Part shown: one piece after another, positions 14,862 through 23,785 of the stretch
Position numbering within the stretch: position 1 is the first letter of the stretch
Layout of the letters: the number at the start of each line of letters is the position of its first letter
DNA from: an uncultured Parabacteroides sp.
GTDB lineage: Bacteria; Bacteroidota; Bacteroidia; Bacteroidales; Tannerellaceae
Direction: 5' to 3'
DNA: 33,173 bases
Assembly (NCBI GenBank): GCA_944326775.1
Contig: CALVFH010000018.1
Span: 1-33,173 of the forward strand
The notes under the pieces: model-generated
Seen by the model: the letters and a program-made list of their open reading frames with translations, nothing else
What the model was told of the DNA's origin: nothing
The model's database searches: none
Translations under genes and position numbers: made by a program

Positions 14862-15902
14862 TTACCGGTCGTTGGCGATAGCCACCTTAATCACCCCGTC
14901 CAACCGGTTTTCAAACACGCGATAAGCCTCTTCTATCTGCGACAGTCCGAAACGATGGGTGATGAGTGGAGTCGTATCTATCCGACCGTCAGCGATGAGG
15001 CGGAGAATCTCCTCACAGTCGCAGCCATCGACCCCTCCAGTCTTGAACGTCAGATTCTTGCCATACATATCCGGCAGCGGGAGGATTTGCGGACGGTCGT
15101 ACAGCGCCACGACCGTCACAATGGCATTCGGACGGGCGCACTGCCAGGCGAGGGCAAACGTATCGTCGGAGCCGGCCACTTCTATCACCACATCGGCACC
15201 CCCGTGGCTGCTATTCTCCCGGACAAACTGCAGGCAGGTTTCCGGGGCGGTGACCAGAACACCGGGATAATGGCTGCGCACGAAGGCTGCCCGCTCTTCC
15301 GACTTCTCGCAGACGATGATGCGCCGCGGTTTCTTCAGCATGACACACAACAAGGTGCAGATGCCCGTGGGGCCGGCCCCGATAATCAGCACAGTATCGT
15401 CGGGAGTTATCTCCGAGATACGTGCGGCCCAGAAACCCGTGGCGAGGATGTCGCCCGTGAAAAGCGCCTGCTCGTCGCTCACGCCATCGGGGATGCGGTT
15501 CAGCCCCTGGTCGGCATGAGGAACGCGCACATATTCAGCCTGTCCCCCATCGATGCGGCAACCCAAGGCCCAGCCGCCATCGGGGTCTTCGCAGTTGTTC
15601 ACATAGCCGTGGCGGCAGAAGAAGCACTCGCCACAGAAAGTCTCCACGTTCACCGTCACGCGGTCGCCTGGCTTCACGTGCTTCACTTCCGAGCCGATCT
15701 GCTCTACGATGCCCACCATCTCATGGCCGACGGTAATGCCCGGCACAGCACGCGGCACACTGCCATGCTTGATATGCAGGTCGCTTGTGCAGATGCTCCC
15801 AAGCGTCACCTTCACGATGGCGTCGCGCGGGTTTTGCAGTTCGGGTACGGGTTTCTCTCTTAATTCAAAATGTCCTTTTCCAAGGTAAGTATATGCCAAC
15901 AT
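14862..15902 (-). CDS. Zinc-dependent alcohol dehydrogenase
   Basis: A 346-residue medium-chain dehydrogenase. Catalytic zinc ligands are visible: Cys38 (ICTSD) and His60-Glu61 (VGHEMVG). A structural zinc site is present as Cys90, Cys93, Cys96 and Cys104 (FCGECFFC...NNC). The Rossmann fold has IGAGPTGICT (about 173-182) followed by an acidic residue (CEKSEE), suggesting NAD rather than NADP preference. Substrate cannot be told from sequence. The gene is 19 bp after the MATE transporter and likely in its operon. Confidence 0.88.
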   Translation of the reverse strand: MLAYTYLGKGHFELREKPVPELQNPRDAIVKVTLGSICTSDLHIKHGSVPRAVPGITVGHEMVGIVEQIGSEVKHVKPGDRVTVNVETFCGECFFCRHGYVNNCEDPDGGWALGCRIDGGQAEYVRVPHADQGLNRIPDGVSDEQALFTGDILATGFWAARISEITPDDTVLIIGAGPTGICTLLCVMLKKPRRIIVCEKSEERAAFVRSHYPGVLVTAPETCLQFVRENSSHGGADVVIEVAGSDDTFALAWQCARPNAIVTVVALYDRPQILPLPDMYGKNLTFKTGGVDGCDCEEILRLIADGRIDTTPLITHRFGLSQIEEAYRVFENRLDGVIKVAIANDR

Positions 15903-15921
15903 GGTTGTCTCCTTTCTTAAT

Positions 15922-17286
15922 TTATAGGGTATTAATTTTCATTCGCATATTGCATTTCCGGCGGTAGTACCACAGCCCAGTGAGGTCTGCCAAGGCCCAC
16001 CCGATCGGTACCGACCACCAGATGCCGGTATATCCCACCGAGGGTATGGCGGCCAGAGCATATGCCAGTACCACACGGGTACCGAGCGATACCACGGTAA
16101 GCACCACCGACATCGACGGCATGGCCAGGGCGCGATAAAGCCCGTAAAGCAGGAAGAGATAGCCTATGCCGACATAAAAACTGCCCTCGATACGCAGGTA
16201 TTCCACCCCAATGGCAATAATCTCGCTCTCGCTTTCCGACACAAACATGGACATGAGCCACGGAGACAGCCAGAATACCAAGGCCGACACCGTGAGGGCA
16301 AATACCGTGGTGACAATCACGGCACTGCGTATGCCCCGCCTTATGCGGTCGCTACGTCCTGCCCCGAAGTTCTGGGCAATGAATGTGGAGAAGGCATTGC
16401 CGAAATCCTGTACCGGCATATAGGCAAATGAGTCTATCTTCACGGCAGCGGCAAACGCGGCCATCACAGCTGTGCCAAAGCTATTGACCAGTCCTTGTAC
16501 CATCAGGATGCCGAAGTTCATCACCGACTGCTGCAGACACGTGAGAAACGACCAGGAAGCCACCCGCTTGAGCGACGCACCATCCACAGCCCTGCAATCG
16601 GCCCGCGTAAGGCTGAGCTCCGGGAAATGCCGCCGCGTATAAAGATACAGACCGAAAGCTGCCACAACCTGCGAGACAACAGTAGCCCAGGCAGCCCCCT
16701 CTACCCCCATGCCGAAAGCCAGAATAAACAGAAGGTCTAGCGCGATATTGAGCATCACGGATACGGCAAGAAACACTAACGGAACCACCGAATTGCCCAC
16801 GGCACGCAACAGGAAGGCATAAAAATTATACACGCACACAGGCACCATCCCCAGAAAGACAACGAACAGATAATCACGGGTAAGCTGCTCCACCTCGGTT
16901 GGCGTCTGCATAAGCCGTATGATGGGTGTAAGAAATGTCAGCGAAAGCACGTTGAGAAACAGCGTCGTCGCACCGACAATAAGCATGGAAGAGAAAATAC
17001 TGCGGCGCAAAGCCTTGAGGTCGTGAGCTCCATAATGGATGGAGAACAGGGCACTACACCCCATGCAAAGCCCGATGAATACGGATGTAATAAAGACGAT
17101 GAGTGCATACGACGACCCCACAGCGGCCAGTGCTTCGGCACCCAGCACGCGGGCAACAATAAGCGTGTCGGCAATATTATAACATTGTTGCAACAGATTA
17201 CCGAGCATAAGAGGCAGCGCGAAACGCAACATGGTAACGGTAATGCCGCCCTCGGTCAGATTTCCTTTAGTATATAACTGGCTCAT
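15922..17286 (-). CDS. MATE family multidrug/toxin efflux transporter
   Basis: A Na+ or H+ driven exporter with about 12 membrane helices and 454 residues from the chosen start (MSQLYTKGNLTEGGI). Typical MATE features include ITVTMLRFALPLMLGNLLQQCYNIADTLIVARVLG at the N-terminus and FGTAVMAAFAAAVKIDSFAYMPVQDFGNAFSTFIAQNFGAGR in the middle, which is the second-repeat signature. An upstream ATG at 17379 would add 31 residues that read through the GSIII terminator and do not look like protein. It is followed by the alcohol dehydrogenase with a 19-bp gap. Substrate is unknown. Confidence 0.92.
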   Translation of the reverse strand: MSQLYTKGNLTEGGITVTMLRFALPLMLGNLLQQCYNIADTLIVARVLGAEALAAVGSSYALIVFITSVFIGLCMGCSALFSIHYGAHDLKALRRSIFSSMLIVGATTLFLNVLSLTFLTPIIRLMQTPTEVEQLTRDYLFVVFLGMVPVCVYNFYAFLLRAVGNSVVPLVFLAVSVMLNIALDLLFILAFGMGVEGAAWATVVSQVVAAFGLYLYTRRHFPELSLTRADCRAVDGASLKRVASWSFLTCLQQSVMNFGILMVQGLVNSFGTAVMAAFAAAVKIDSFAYMPVQDFGNAFSTFIAQNFGAGRSDRIRRGIRSAVIVTTVFALTVSALVFWLSPWLMSMFVSESESEIIAIGVEYLRIEGSFYVGIGYLFLLYGLYRALAMPSMSVVLTVVSLGTRVVLAYALAAIPSVGYTGIWWSVPIGWALADLTGLWYYRRKCNMRMKINTL

Positions 17287-17353
17287 CACATAGCATTGAA
17301 AGTCGCGCAAAATTATACCTTCTGGAATTATTATGCAACTACCAACAAGGGAT

Positions 17354-17400
17354 AAAAAAGCAGGGCCCTGAAAGTCCATTGACAGACTTCCAAGGCCCCT
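17354..17400 (-). terminator. Strong intrinsic terminator after GSIII
   Basis: On the - strand the arms 17400-17385 and 17376-17362 form a ~15-bp stem (with one bulged G and two G-U pairs) around an 8-nt loop, followed by GC and TTTTTT (17359-17354). It ends the glnN transcript 22 bp after its stop and isolates it from the MATE gene. Confidence 0.85.
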
Positions 17401-17421
17401 ATCCTCACATCTACTTATCCC

Positions 17422-19611
17422 TTAGCGGATAAACAACATTTCCCGGTATTTGGGCAATGTCCACATCTGGTCATCGACAATCAGTTCCAGCTTATCGATG
17501 TGGTAGCGGATCTGCTCCAGCATCGGCACGATATTATCATGGTAGGCGATGGCCTTTTCGCGCTCGTCGGTAATCTTGTTGGCCACCTTACGAGCCTCGA
17601 TCATGGCATCGACATGCTCCTTGATGAAGGAAGTGCGTTCAGCAATCTCGCAGATGATAGCCAGGTTCTCGGCAGAGAGCTTGTCGGCCTTCTCGGCGGG
17701 GAACAGAGCCTTCATCTTATATACATTGTCAATCAGTTTGGTCTGATAGTCGGTAGCCACCGGGACGATATGATTCATAACCAAGTCACCGAGCACGCGG
17801 GCTTCAATCTGAATCTTCTTCGTATAGGTTTCCCACTTGACTTCGTTGCGGGCTTCCAGTTCCTTTCGCGTCATCACGCCTGTAGATTCGAACATCTTCA
17901 CGCTCGCTTCCGAGAGATAATTGTCGAAGATAAGCGGGCAGCTCGTCTCGCAATCCAGTCCGCGGCGAGCAGCTTCGGCCTTCCATTCTTCGCTGTAACC
18001 GTTCCCGTCGAAGCGGATAGGCTTGCATTCCTTGATATATCTGCGGATAACCTGGAGAATGGCAGAAACCTTAGGCTCACCCTTTTCCATCAAGCCATCG
18101 ACTTCTTTCTTGAATTCGGTCAGCTGTTCTGCTACGGCCGTATTCAGGGCAATCATACCGCTGGCGCAATTTGCTTCCGAACCCACAGCCCGGAACTCAA
18201 AACGGTTGCCCGTAAACGCAAACGGAGAAGTCCGGTTACGGTCGGTATTGTCAATCAGTAATTCCGGAATCTGAGGGATATCCAACTTCATCCCGTGTTT
18301 TCCGCCAAGACCAACCAGCTCGTCCATCGAACTATCTTCCAAATGGTCGAGCACCTTGCTCAACTGGGTTCCCAGGAAAGAAGAAATGATGGCTGGAGGT
18401 GCCTCGTTGGCTCCTAAACGATGGGCGTTGCTGGCACTCATAATCGAAGCCTTCAACAAACCGTTATGACGGTAAACAGCCATCAGCGTATTGACAACAA
18501 AGGTAATGAAACGCAGATTATCCTCTGCGGTCTTACCGGGTGCCATCAGCAAGATACCCGTATCCGTACCCAACGACCAGTTGTTGTGCTTGCCTGAACC
18601 GTTCACTCCCTTGAAAGGCTTCTCATGCAAGAGCACGCGGAAGCCATGAGTCCGTGCGACCTTGCGCATCAACGACATAATCAACATATTGTGGTCCACA
18701 GCCAAATTGCATTCCTCATAAATAGGAGCGAACTCAAACTGGTTAGGAGCGACCTCATTATGACGGGTCTTCAAGGGGATACCCAACTCTAAGGCCTGGA
18801 TTTCCAAATCCTTCATGAACGCAGCTACACGGGTCGGGATGGCTCCAAAGTAATGGTCTTCCAACTGCTGGTTCTTGGAAGCTTCGTGGCCCATCAACGT
18901 TCTTCCGGTCAAAAGCAAATCAGGACGGGCAGCATACAACCCCTCATCTACCAAGAAATATTCCTGCTCCCAGCCCAGATAGGCAACGACCTTTTTCACA
19001 TCCGGATTAAAATAATGACAAACATCAACGGCCGCCTTATTGACAGCACTCAATGCTTTCAACAACGGAGCCTTATAGTCAAGCGATTCTCCTGTATAAG
19101 CAATAAACACCGTAGGAATACACAGCGTATCATCGACCACAAAAACCGGAGAGGAAGGATCCCACGCACTGTAACCACGAGCCTCAAAGGTATTGCGGAT
19201 TCCTCCATTCGGGAAAGAAGAGGCATCCGGCTCCTGCTGTACCAGCAATTTCCCAGAGAACTCTTCCATCATTCCGCCTTTTCCGTCATGCTCTACGAAT
19301 GAGTCGTGCTTTTCAGCCGTTCCTTCTGTCAGTGGCTGAAACCAATGTGTATAATGCGTCGCACCTAAAGACATAGCCCAACGCTTCATTCCTTCGGCTA
19401 CCTTATCGGCCACATTGCGGTCAAGCGTTGCACCATTGTCCATAGCATCTACCAATTTATTATAAACGGACGTGGGCAGATACTTGAACATCTTCTCCCG
19501 ATTAAACACATATTTTGCAAAATACTCACTTGGCCGTTCTGATGGCACTGATACTGGGATGGGTTTCGTTTGAAAAGCCTTTTCTACTACCCTGAATCTT
19601 AACTTAGACAT
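17422..19611 (-). CDS. glnN: Type III glutamine synthetase
   Basis: Makes glutamine from glutamate, ammonia and ATP; the large (~730 residue) GSIII form is the typical enzyme of Bacteroidales. Length 729 residues. Motifs include SEYFAKYVFNREKMFKYL near the N-terminus, HYTHWFQPLTEGTAEKHDSF (about 80-100), VNGSGKHNNWSLGTD (about 335-349; glutamate site), HRLGANEAPPAIISS and NRTSPFAFTGNRFEFRAVGSEAN (ATP/substrate site). It is monocistronic with its own terminator and a ~90-nt predicted leader. Confidence 0.97.
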   Translation of the reverse strand: MSKLRFRVVEKAFQTKPIPVSVPSERPSEYFAKYVFNREKMFKYLPTSVYNKLVDAMDNGATLDRNVADKVAEGMKRWAMSLGATHYTHWFQPLTEGTAEKHDSFVEHDGKGGMMEEFSGKLLVQQEPDASSFPNGGIRNTFEARGYSAWDPSSPVFVVDDTLCIPTVFIAYTGESLDYKAPLLKALSAVNKAAVDVCHYFNPDVKKVVAYLGWEQEYFLVDEGLYAARPDLLLTGRTLMGHEASKNQQLEDHYFGAIPTRVAAFMKDLEIQALELGIPLKTRHNEVAPNQFEFAPIYEECNLAVDHNMLIMSLMRKVARTHGFRVLLHEKPFKGVNGSGKHNNWSLGTDTGILLMAPGKTAEDNLRFITFVVNTLMAVYRHNGLLKASIMSASNAHRLGANEAPPAIISSFLGTQLSKVLDHLEDSSMDELVGLGGKHGMKLDIPQIPELLIDNTDRNRTSPFAFTGNRFEFRAVGSEANCASGMIALNTAVAEQLTEFKKEVDGLMEKGEPKVSAILQVIRRYIKECKPIRFDGNGYSEEWKAEAARRGLDCETSCPLIFDNYLSEASVKMFESTGVMTRKELEARNEVKWETYTKKIQIEARVLGDLVMNHIVPVATDYQTKLIDNVYKMKALFPAEKADKLSAENLAIICEIAERTSFIKEHVDAMIEARKVANKITDEREKAIAYHDNIVPMLEQIRYHIDKLELIVDDQMWTLPKYREMLFIR

Positions 19612-19948
19612 ACTATTGCTATTTATTAGATTAGAATTATCCCTTCCAAAAAAGAGTCATTATGACGAATTAAAATCAAAAATGCTATCATATTGACTGA
19701 TTACACCACAAAAGTATAACTTTTTGCTTTTTTCTGGTTTTACTTAGACCAATAATAGCATAATATTTTTACGATAGTTTCTAAACAAAAGATAGAACGG
19801 TGATTTTATAACAAAATACAAGAAAAGCGCCTATATATGTTTCAAATTAGCAATATGTCATTTTTTACAAGCTGATAATTCCAAAAATCAACATTTTTGC
19901 CATAAATAAAATCATCATGAAAATTTCGCATTATTCTAATTTACCCAG
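19612..19948. other. AT-rich intergenic region upstream of GSIII
   Basis: 337 bp without a gene. It contains a candidate - strand -7 element for GSIII (TACTTTTG at 19716-19709), separately listed. The rest is AT-rich with no clear hairpin, tRNA or riboswitch that I recognise. It marks the start of the visibly AT-richer right half of the window. Confidence 0.45.
19709..19716 (-). promoter_or_regulatory. Candidate GSIII promoter -7 element
   Basis: TACTTTTG on the - strand fits TAnnTTTG and would give a ~90-nt leader. No TTTG at the ideal -33 spacing; half-match. Confidence 0.45.
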
Positions 19949-20857
19949 TTAAGCATGACGAGGGCGAAAACGCTTTAAAACCGATGACAATCCTTGTCGG
20001 ATAGTATTCGATAAAATAATCATTGTTACAGCCACAACAATCAATAAAATTCCGAATGCTTCATTAGACGTAAATGGCTCACCAAAAATAAGGACGCCGA
20101 TGCAAACCGCGGTAAGAGGCTCCATCGCCCCAAGGACCGAAGTAAGTGTCCCCCCTATTCGATGAACTGCAAGCACCAAAGTTATATTGGAAATAACGGT
20201 CGGAACTACAGCCAGCAAAAGAAGATTTACAAACGACATGACATCAGGAACTGGCTGAATACCCAAATGCATAGAAGCCCGAAGGCCAAACATAACGGTA
20301 CTAACAACAAAAACGTAAAATGCCAATTTACGCCCATTCATATTTCGGATTCGCGATTTATTGACTGTTACGATATAAGATGCATAACCTACAGCCGAAA
20401 GCAATACAATAAACAAACCAACCCATGAAAAATGCACTTCTTCACTAATCGAAAGACGAGCAACGCCGGCAATAGCCAAAAATATTGCCAAACAAGTAAT
20501 CCAAGATGTTTTTTCCCTAAAAAACAGAAGCATAATAAGCGTTACAAAAACTGGATATGTAAAATGAAGCGTTGTCGCAACTCCAGCGCCCATAAAATCA
20601 TATCCCCAGAAAAGGAACATGGCAGAAACAGTATACAAAAACCCAAGCAAAAGAAAGAAAGGCAAATCACTCCGCTGAACACGAAAAGTTTCATGCTTGA
20701 TTTTCATCATCAATCCCAATGCCAATGTAGCTAAAATAAAACGATAGAAAAGTATCGACTCAAAATGCATACCCTTCGCCATGAGAGGAAGAGTAAATAA
20801 AGGTATTAAACCAAATGTCACCGAAGTGGCGATACCATAAAGAAAACCTTTTAACAT
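19949..20857 (-). CDS. EamA/DMT family transporter
   Basis: A 302-residue inner-membrane protein with ten predicted helices arranged as two EamA repeats, typical of the drug/metabolite transporter superfamily. The first repeat ends around GVARLSISEEVHFSWVG and the second contains VLGAMEPLTAVCIGVLIFGE, the conserved EamA signature. Substrate unknown. The gene stands alone; a TACTTTTG box at 20925-20918 could be its -7 element. Confidence 0.9.
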   Translation of the reverse strand: MLKGFLYGIATSVTFGLIPLFTLPLMAKGMHFESILFYRFILATLALGLMMKIKHETFRVQRSDLPFFLLLGFLYTVSAMFLFWGYDFMGAGVATTLHFTYPVFVTLIMLLFFREKTSWITCLAIFLAIAGVARLSISEEVHFSWVGLFIVLLSAVGYASYIVTVNKSRIRNMNGRKLAFYVFVVSTVMFGLRASMHLGIQPVPDVMSFVNLLLLAVVPTVISNITLVLAVHRIGGTLTSVLGAMEPLTAVCIGVLIFGEPFTSNEAFGILLIVVAVTMIILSNTIRQGLSSVLKRFRPRHA

Positions 20858-20917
20858 GACACCATTTCAAATTACAAATCGTAAATAATATTTCGTATAT
20901 TCCTATCAAATTAGCCG

Positions 20918-20925
20918 CAAAAGTA
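20918..20925 (-). promoter_or_regulatory. Candidate -7 element of the EamA gene
   Basis: TACTTTTG on the - strand, 60 bp before the start codon; same sequence as the GSIII candidate. No clear -33 partner. Confidence 0.4.
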
Positions 20926-21050
20926 TAAAAAAGTATTAAGCAGAAAAAAGCCACTTATATATAGTTGACAAATATCAATATTTAAACCTTTTTACAAAGG
21001 GGACATTCTTTTTTAAACTGTTTTCAATTCAAAATACAGACAATAAAAAC

Positions 21051-21058
21051 TACATTTG
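21051..21058 (+). promoter_or_regulatory. Candidate -7 element of the sugar isomerase-like gene
   Basis: TACATTTG fits TAnnTTTG and lies 46 bp upstream of the ATG at 21105. No ideal -33. Confidence 0.45.
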
Positions 21059-21104
21059 TAAAGGAATAAAAAATCAATTGCATAACTTTAAAATCTTATT
21101 CATT

Positions 21105-22097
21105 ATGTCAAGCAGAAGAACATTTTTGAAGAATATCTCCCTGCTCACTTTGGGAGGTTTGGCCAGCCAACATGCCATGGCTTCTTCTACATTAAACGAA
21201 AGTAGCGTATCTCCTATCAGTACAGCTTCTTACGCTAAAAAACAGATGGGACTGCAAACGTATTCCTTAGGACAGGAACTGTTGAAAGACGTTCCTAATG
21301 GTTTAAAGAAACTGGCAGGAATGGGTTATACGGAATTGGAAATTTTCGGCTATCAGGAAAAGACAGGTATGTTCGGAGACTACAATCCCCAAAACACTAC
21401 ATTTATTTCAGCCAAAGACTATAAGAAAATGGCTGATGATGCAGGTATAAAAATCACGAGCTCGCACTTAACACCCATGATTCAGGATTACACTCCAGAA
21501 AACATGTCGAAATTCGAAGATTTCTGGAAAAAAGCCACCGACATCCATGCAGAATTAGGCGTAAAATATATGGTGCAACCCAGTTTACCGCGCATTGAAA
21601 ACGAAGATGATGCAAAACGTGTTTGTGACATTTTCAATAAAGCAGGTGAAATCACTAAGCAATCAGGTATCCTATGGGGTTATCATAATCACCACATGGA
21701 ATTCCGCCGCGTACTCAAAGCCGGTGAAAAACCTGAACAGAACCCGAATCCATGGGCACCCCCAAAAGGTACTTACATCGAAGAGCTGTTCATGAAAAAT
21801 ACAGATCCGGAAAAGGTTATGTTTGAATTAGATGTTTACTGGACAGTAATGGGCCAGCAAGATCCGTTAGAATGGATGGACATGTATAAAGACAGAATCA
21901 AATTGTTGCATATTAAAGATCGTTGGATTTTAGGAGACTCCGGAATGATGAACTTTCCAAATATCTTCAAGAAAGCATATGAAATCGGTATCTTAAGTTA
22001 TTTTGTAGAATTGGAGGGCGACAAGAAAGGACGCACTCAGTTCGAAGGAGTTGAAGCCAGTGCGAAATACCTGCAGAATGCTTCTTTCGTAAAATAA
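21105..22097 (+). CDS. Tat-exported TIM-barrel sugar phosphate isomerase/epimerase-like protein
   Basis: A 330-residue protein of the xylose-isomerase-like TIM barrel superfamily. The start at 21105 gives MSSRRTFLKNISLLTLGGL, a twin-arginine (S-R-R-T-F-L-K) signal followed by a hydrophobic stretch and AMASS cleavage-like site; it is likely exported to the periplasm. The TIM barrel includes MGLQTYSL, GYTELEIFGY, ITSSHLT, GILWGYHNHHMEF (metal-ligand region), MFELDVYWTVMG and LLHIKDRW, all typical of the family. Substrate unknown; Bacteroidetes members act on sugars or sugar-like compounds. A terminator follows directly. Confidence 0.88.
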   Translation: MSSRRTFLKNISLLTLGGLASQHAMASSTLNESSVSPISTASYAKKQMGLQTYSLGQELLKDVPNGLKKLAGMGYTELEIFGYQEKTGMFGDYNPQNTTFISAKDYKKMADDAGIKITSSHLTPMIQDYTPENMSKFEDFWKKATDIHAELGVKYMVQPSLPRIENEDDAKRVCDIFNKAGEITKQSGILWGYHNHHMEFRRVLKAGEKPEQNPNPWAPPKGTYIEELFMKNTDPEKVMFELDVYWTVMGQQDPLEWMDMYKDRIKLLHIKDRWILGDSGMMNFPNIFKKAYEIGILSYFVELEGDKKGRTQFEGVEASAKYLQNASFVK

Positions 22098-22120
22098 AGA
22101 AAAGAAATAACGAAAATTGA

Positions 22121-22159
22121 AAAGCAGCTAAGTCATTTTTCTTGCCTTAGCTGCTTTTT
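22121..22159 (+). terminator. Intrinsic terminator after the TIM-barrel gene
   Basis: AAAGCAGCTAAG (22121-22132) pairs perfectly with CTTAGCTGCTTT (22146-22157) around a 13-nt loop; TTTTT follows from 22155. The prmA promoter overlaps it (see next entry). Confidence 0.88.
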
Positions 22160-22170
22160 GCGTATTTTTG
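22142..22170 (+). promoter_or_regulatory. prmA promoter nested in the upstream terminator
   Basis: TATTTTTG (22163-22170) fits the -7 box; a TTG at 22142-22144, within the terminator loop, lies 18 bp upstream and could serve as the -33. The start of transcription would be near 22176, about 26 nt before prmA. Confidence 0.6.
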
Positions 22171-22201
22171 CACCCCAATAACCATATAACATTATATCCC
22201 C

Positions 22202-23050
22202 ATGAACTATTACGAACTCAAATTTACATACTCTTCGAAGGTAGAAACTTCAGTTATCAACGATATTCTGGCTGCAGAACTGGGTGAAATCGGATTTGAA
22301 AGCTTTACGGAAGATGAAAACGGATTAACCGCCTACGTTCCGGAAAATCTCTATGATAAAAACGGACTTCAGAAAAAGCTCGCTACATTTCCTTTGGAAA
22401 ATGTCACATTTCACTATACTGCACAATATATCGAAAGTAAAAACTGGAATGAAGAATGGGAAAAGAATTATTTTCAACCCATCCACATTAACCATGATTG
22501 CCTGATTCGAGCCTCTTTCCATCCGGAAGAATCAGGATACACATACAATATCATCATCGACCCCAAAATGGCTTTTGGCACAGGGAATCATTCCACGACC
22601 TATTTGATGATAAGCGAATTGCTTAAACTAGATCTAAAAGGGAAAAAAGTTTTAGACATGGGATGTGGTACGGCTGTTCTAGCCATCTTGGCCCGAATGA
22701 AAGGTGCTTCCAACGTGATAGCCATTGACATCGACGAATGGGCATATAATAATGCGCTTGAAAATATCCGCCTCAATCATACGGAAGACATAGAGATTGC
22801 ATTAGGTGGAGCAGAAAAAATAGCCCAATATGGCCAATTCGATATAATTCTTGCGAACATTAATCGCAACATTTTACTAAAAGACATGCACATTTACGCT
22901 ACACATCTTTATAAAGGAGGCCTTTTGTTTATGAGTGGATTTTACACTGAAGATATTCCAGTTATCACAGCTGAATGCGAGAAAAATCAATTACAATTTA
23001 TCTCTTATTCAGAACAAAATAACTGGGTAGCAGTAAAAGTGGGGAAATAA
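22202..23050 (+). CDS. prmA: Ribosomal protein L11 methyltransferase
   Basis: Methylates ribosomal protein L11 with S-adenosylmethionine. Length 282 residues. The N-terminal ferredoxin-like L11-recognition part has WNEEWEKNYFQPI (about 80-92); the PrmA signature DPKMAFGTGNHSTT (about 121-134) and the SAM-binding VLDMGCGTAVLAILA (about 150-164), IAIDIDEWAYNNA and ILANINRNIL (motif IV) are all in place. Monocistronic with its own promoter. Confidence 0.95.
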   Translation: MNYYELKFTYSSKVETSVINDILAAELGEIGFESFTEDENGLTAYVPENLYDKNGLQKKLATFPLENVTFHYTAQYIESKNWNEEWEKNYFQPIHINHDCLIRASFHPEESGYTYNIIIDPKMAFGTGNHSTTYLMISELLKLDLKGKKVLDMGCGTAVLAILARMKGASNVIAIDIDEWAYNNALENIRLNHTEDIEIALGGAEKIAQYGQFDIILANINRNILLKDMHIYATHLYKGGLLFMSGFYTEDIPVITAECEKNQLQFISYSEQNNWVAVKVGK

Positions 23051-23081
23051 GCGTTAATTTAACAAAATTACACTTCAAACT

Positions 23082-23112
23082 TTTGCTATTCTAAATAAAA
23101 GACGTACATTAG
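23082..23112 (+). promoter_or_regulatory. Promoter of the YtxH/holin-like operon
   Basis: TTTG at 23082-23085, exactly 19 bp, TACATTAG at 23105-23112: -33 perfect, -7 one base off TAnnTTTG (A at the third T). Leader ~25 nt. Confidence 0.55.
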
Positions 23113-23142
23113 TGCCATTAATAAACTAAAAGGAGAAGCATT

Positions 23143-23364
23143 ATGAAAAACGTAGATTCTAAATTGTTATTAGGTTTGGTAATCGGTGCTGCTGTAGGTA
23201 GCGCAGTTGGTTATTTAGTAGCAACAGACAGAAAAGACGAAATCCTGGACGAATTAAACAATGTTGTAGGCAAAGTGAAAGAAGGCTTTAACAATGCCAT
23301 TGCCAAATACAAAGAAGGCAAGCAGGAAGTAGTAGCCAAAGCTGAAGAAGTAGCTGCTGAATAA
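23143..23364 (+). CDS. YtxH-like small membrane protein
   Basis: A 73-residue protein with one N-terminal membrane helix rich in Gly/Ala (LLLGLVIGAAVGSAVGYLVA) and a charged C-terminal coiled-coil-like helix with KAEEVAAE at the end. This is the YtxH-type layout of small stress-linked envelope proteins. A preceding AGGAG sequence 8 bp before ATG is a good Shine-Dalgarno, unusual in this phylum. It is the first gene of a three-gene cluster, 4 bp before the next. Confidence 0.85.
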   Translation: MKNVDSKLLLGLVIGAAVGSAVGYLVATDRKDEILDELNNVVGKVKEGFNNAIAKYKEGKQEVVAKAEEVAAE

Positions 23365-23368
23365 ACGG

Positions 23369-23785
23369 ATGAAAGATTCTGATAAAATCTTCCAGGAATT
23401 AAAGGCAGACTTGAAAACCTATGTAGAATTAAAACTAGAGATTTTCAAGTTAAATACATACGAGAGAACGGGAAAAGTACTTAGCGTTCTCTCGTATGGC
23501 ATAATATTGCTGTTCTTAGCATTCTTTGTCGTTCTCTTCATCTTTCTCGCCTTAGGTTTCTGGTTAGGTGATTATTTTCAATCCATTGCTGCCGGATTTG
23601 TGGGAGTAGTGATTCTTTATCTTGTTTTAATAGGATTGGTCTTTATAAATCGCAAACGAATCAAGACAAAAATCCTAAACGAGATCATTGCCGCACTCAC
23701 AGCTTATGATGAAAAGAAAAATAATATAGACAATAAACCTTCACCCAATGAAACAACCGACACCACTGGAAAGGCTGCAAGCTGA
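23369..23785 (+). CDS. Phage holin-family (DUF1469/YqjE-like) membrane protein
   Basis: A 138-residue protein with an N-terminal amphipathic helix, two long membrane helices (about residues 36-67 and 70-92), and a hydrophilic Asn/Asp/Thr-rich tail. This matches the holin superfamily III/DUF1469 type that includes E. coli YqjE. Chromosomal members are thought to be envelope stress proteins, not lysis proteins. It starts 4 bp after the YtxH-like gene and overlaps the next gene by 38 bp. Confidence 0.8.
   Translation: MKDSDKIFQELKADLKTYVELKLEIFKLNTYERTGKVLSVLSYGIILLFLAFFVVLFIFLALGFWLGDYFQSIAAGFVGVVILYLVLIGLVFINRKRIKTKILNEIIAALTAYDEKKNNIDNKPSPNETTDTTGKAAS

Noticed and set aside
14766-15863. 365-codon + strand open frame opposite the alcohol dehydrogenase
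   Set aside because: Antisense shadow; the - strand frame has complete zinc-binding and Rossmann motifs.
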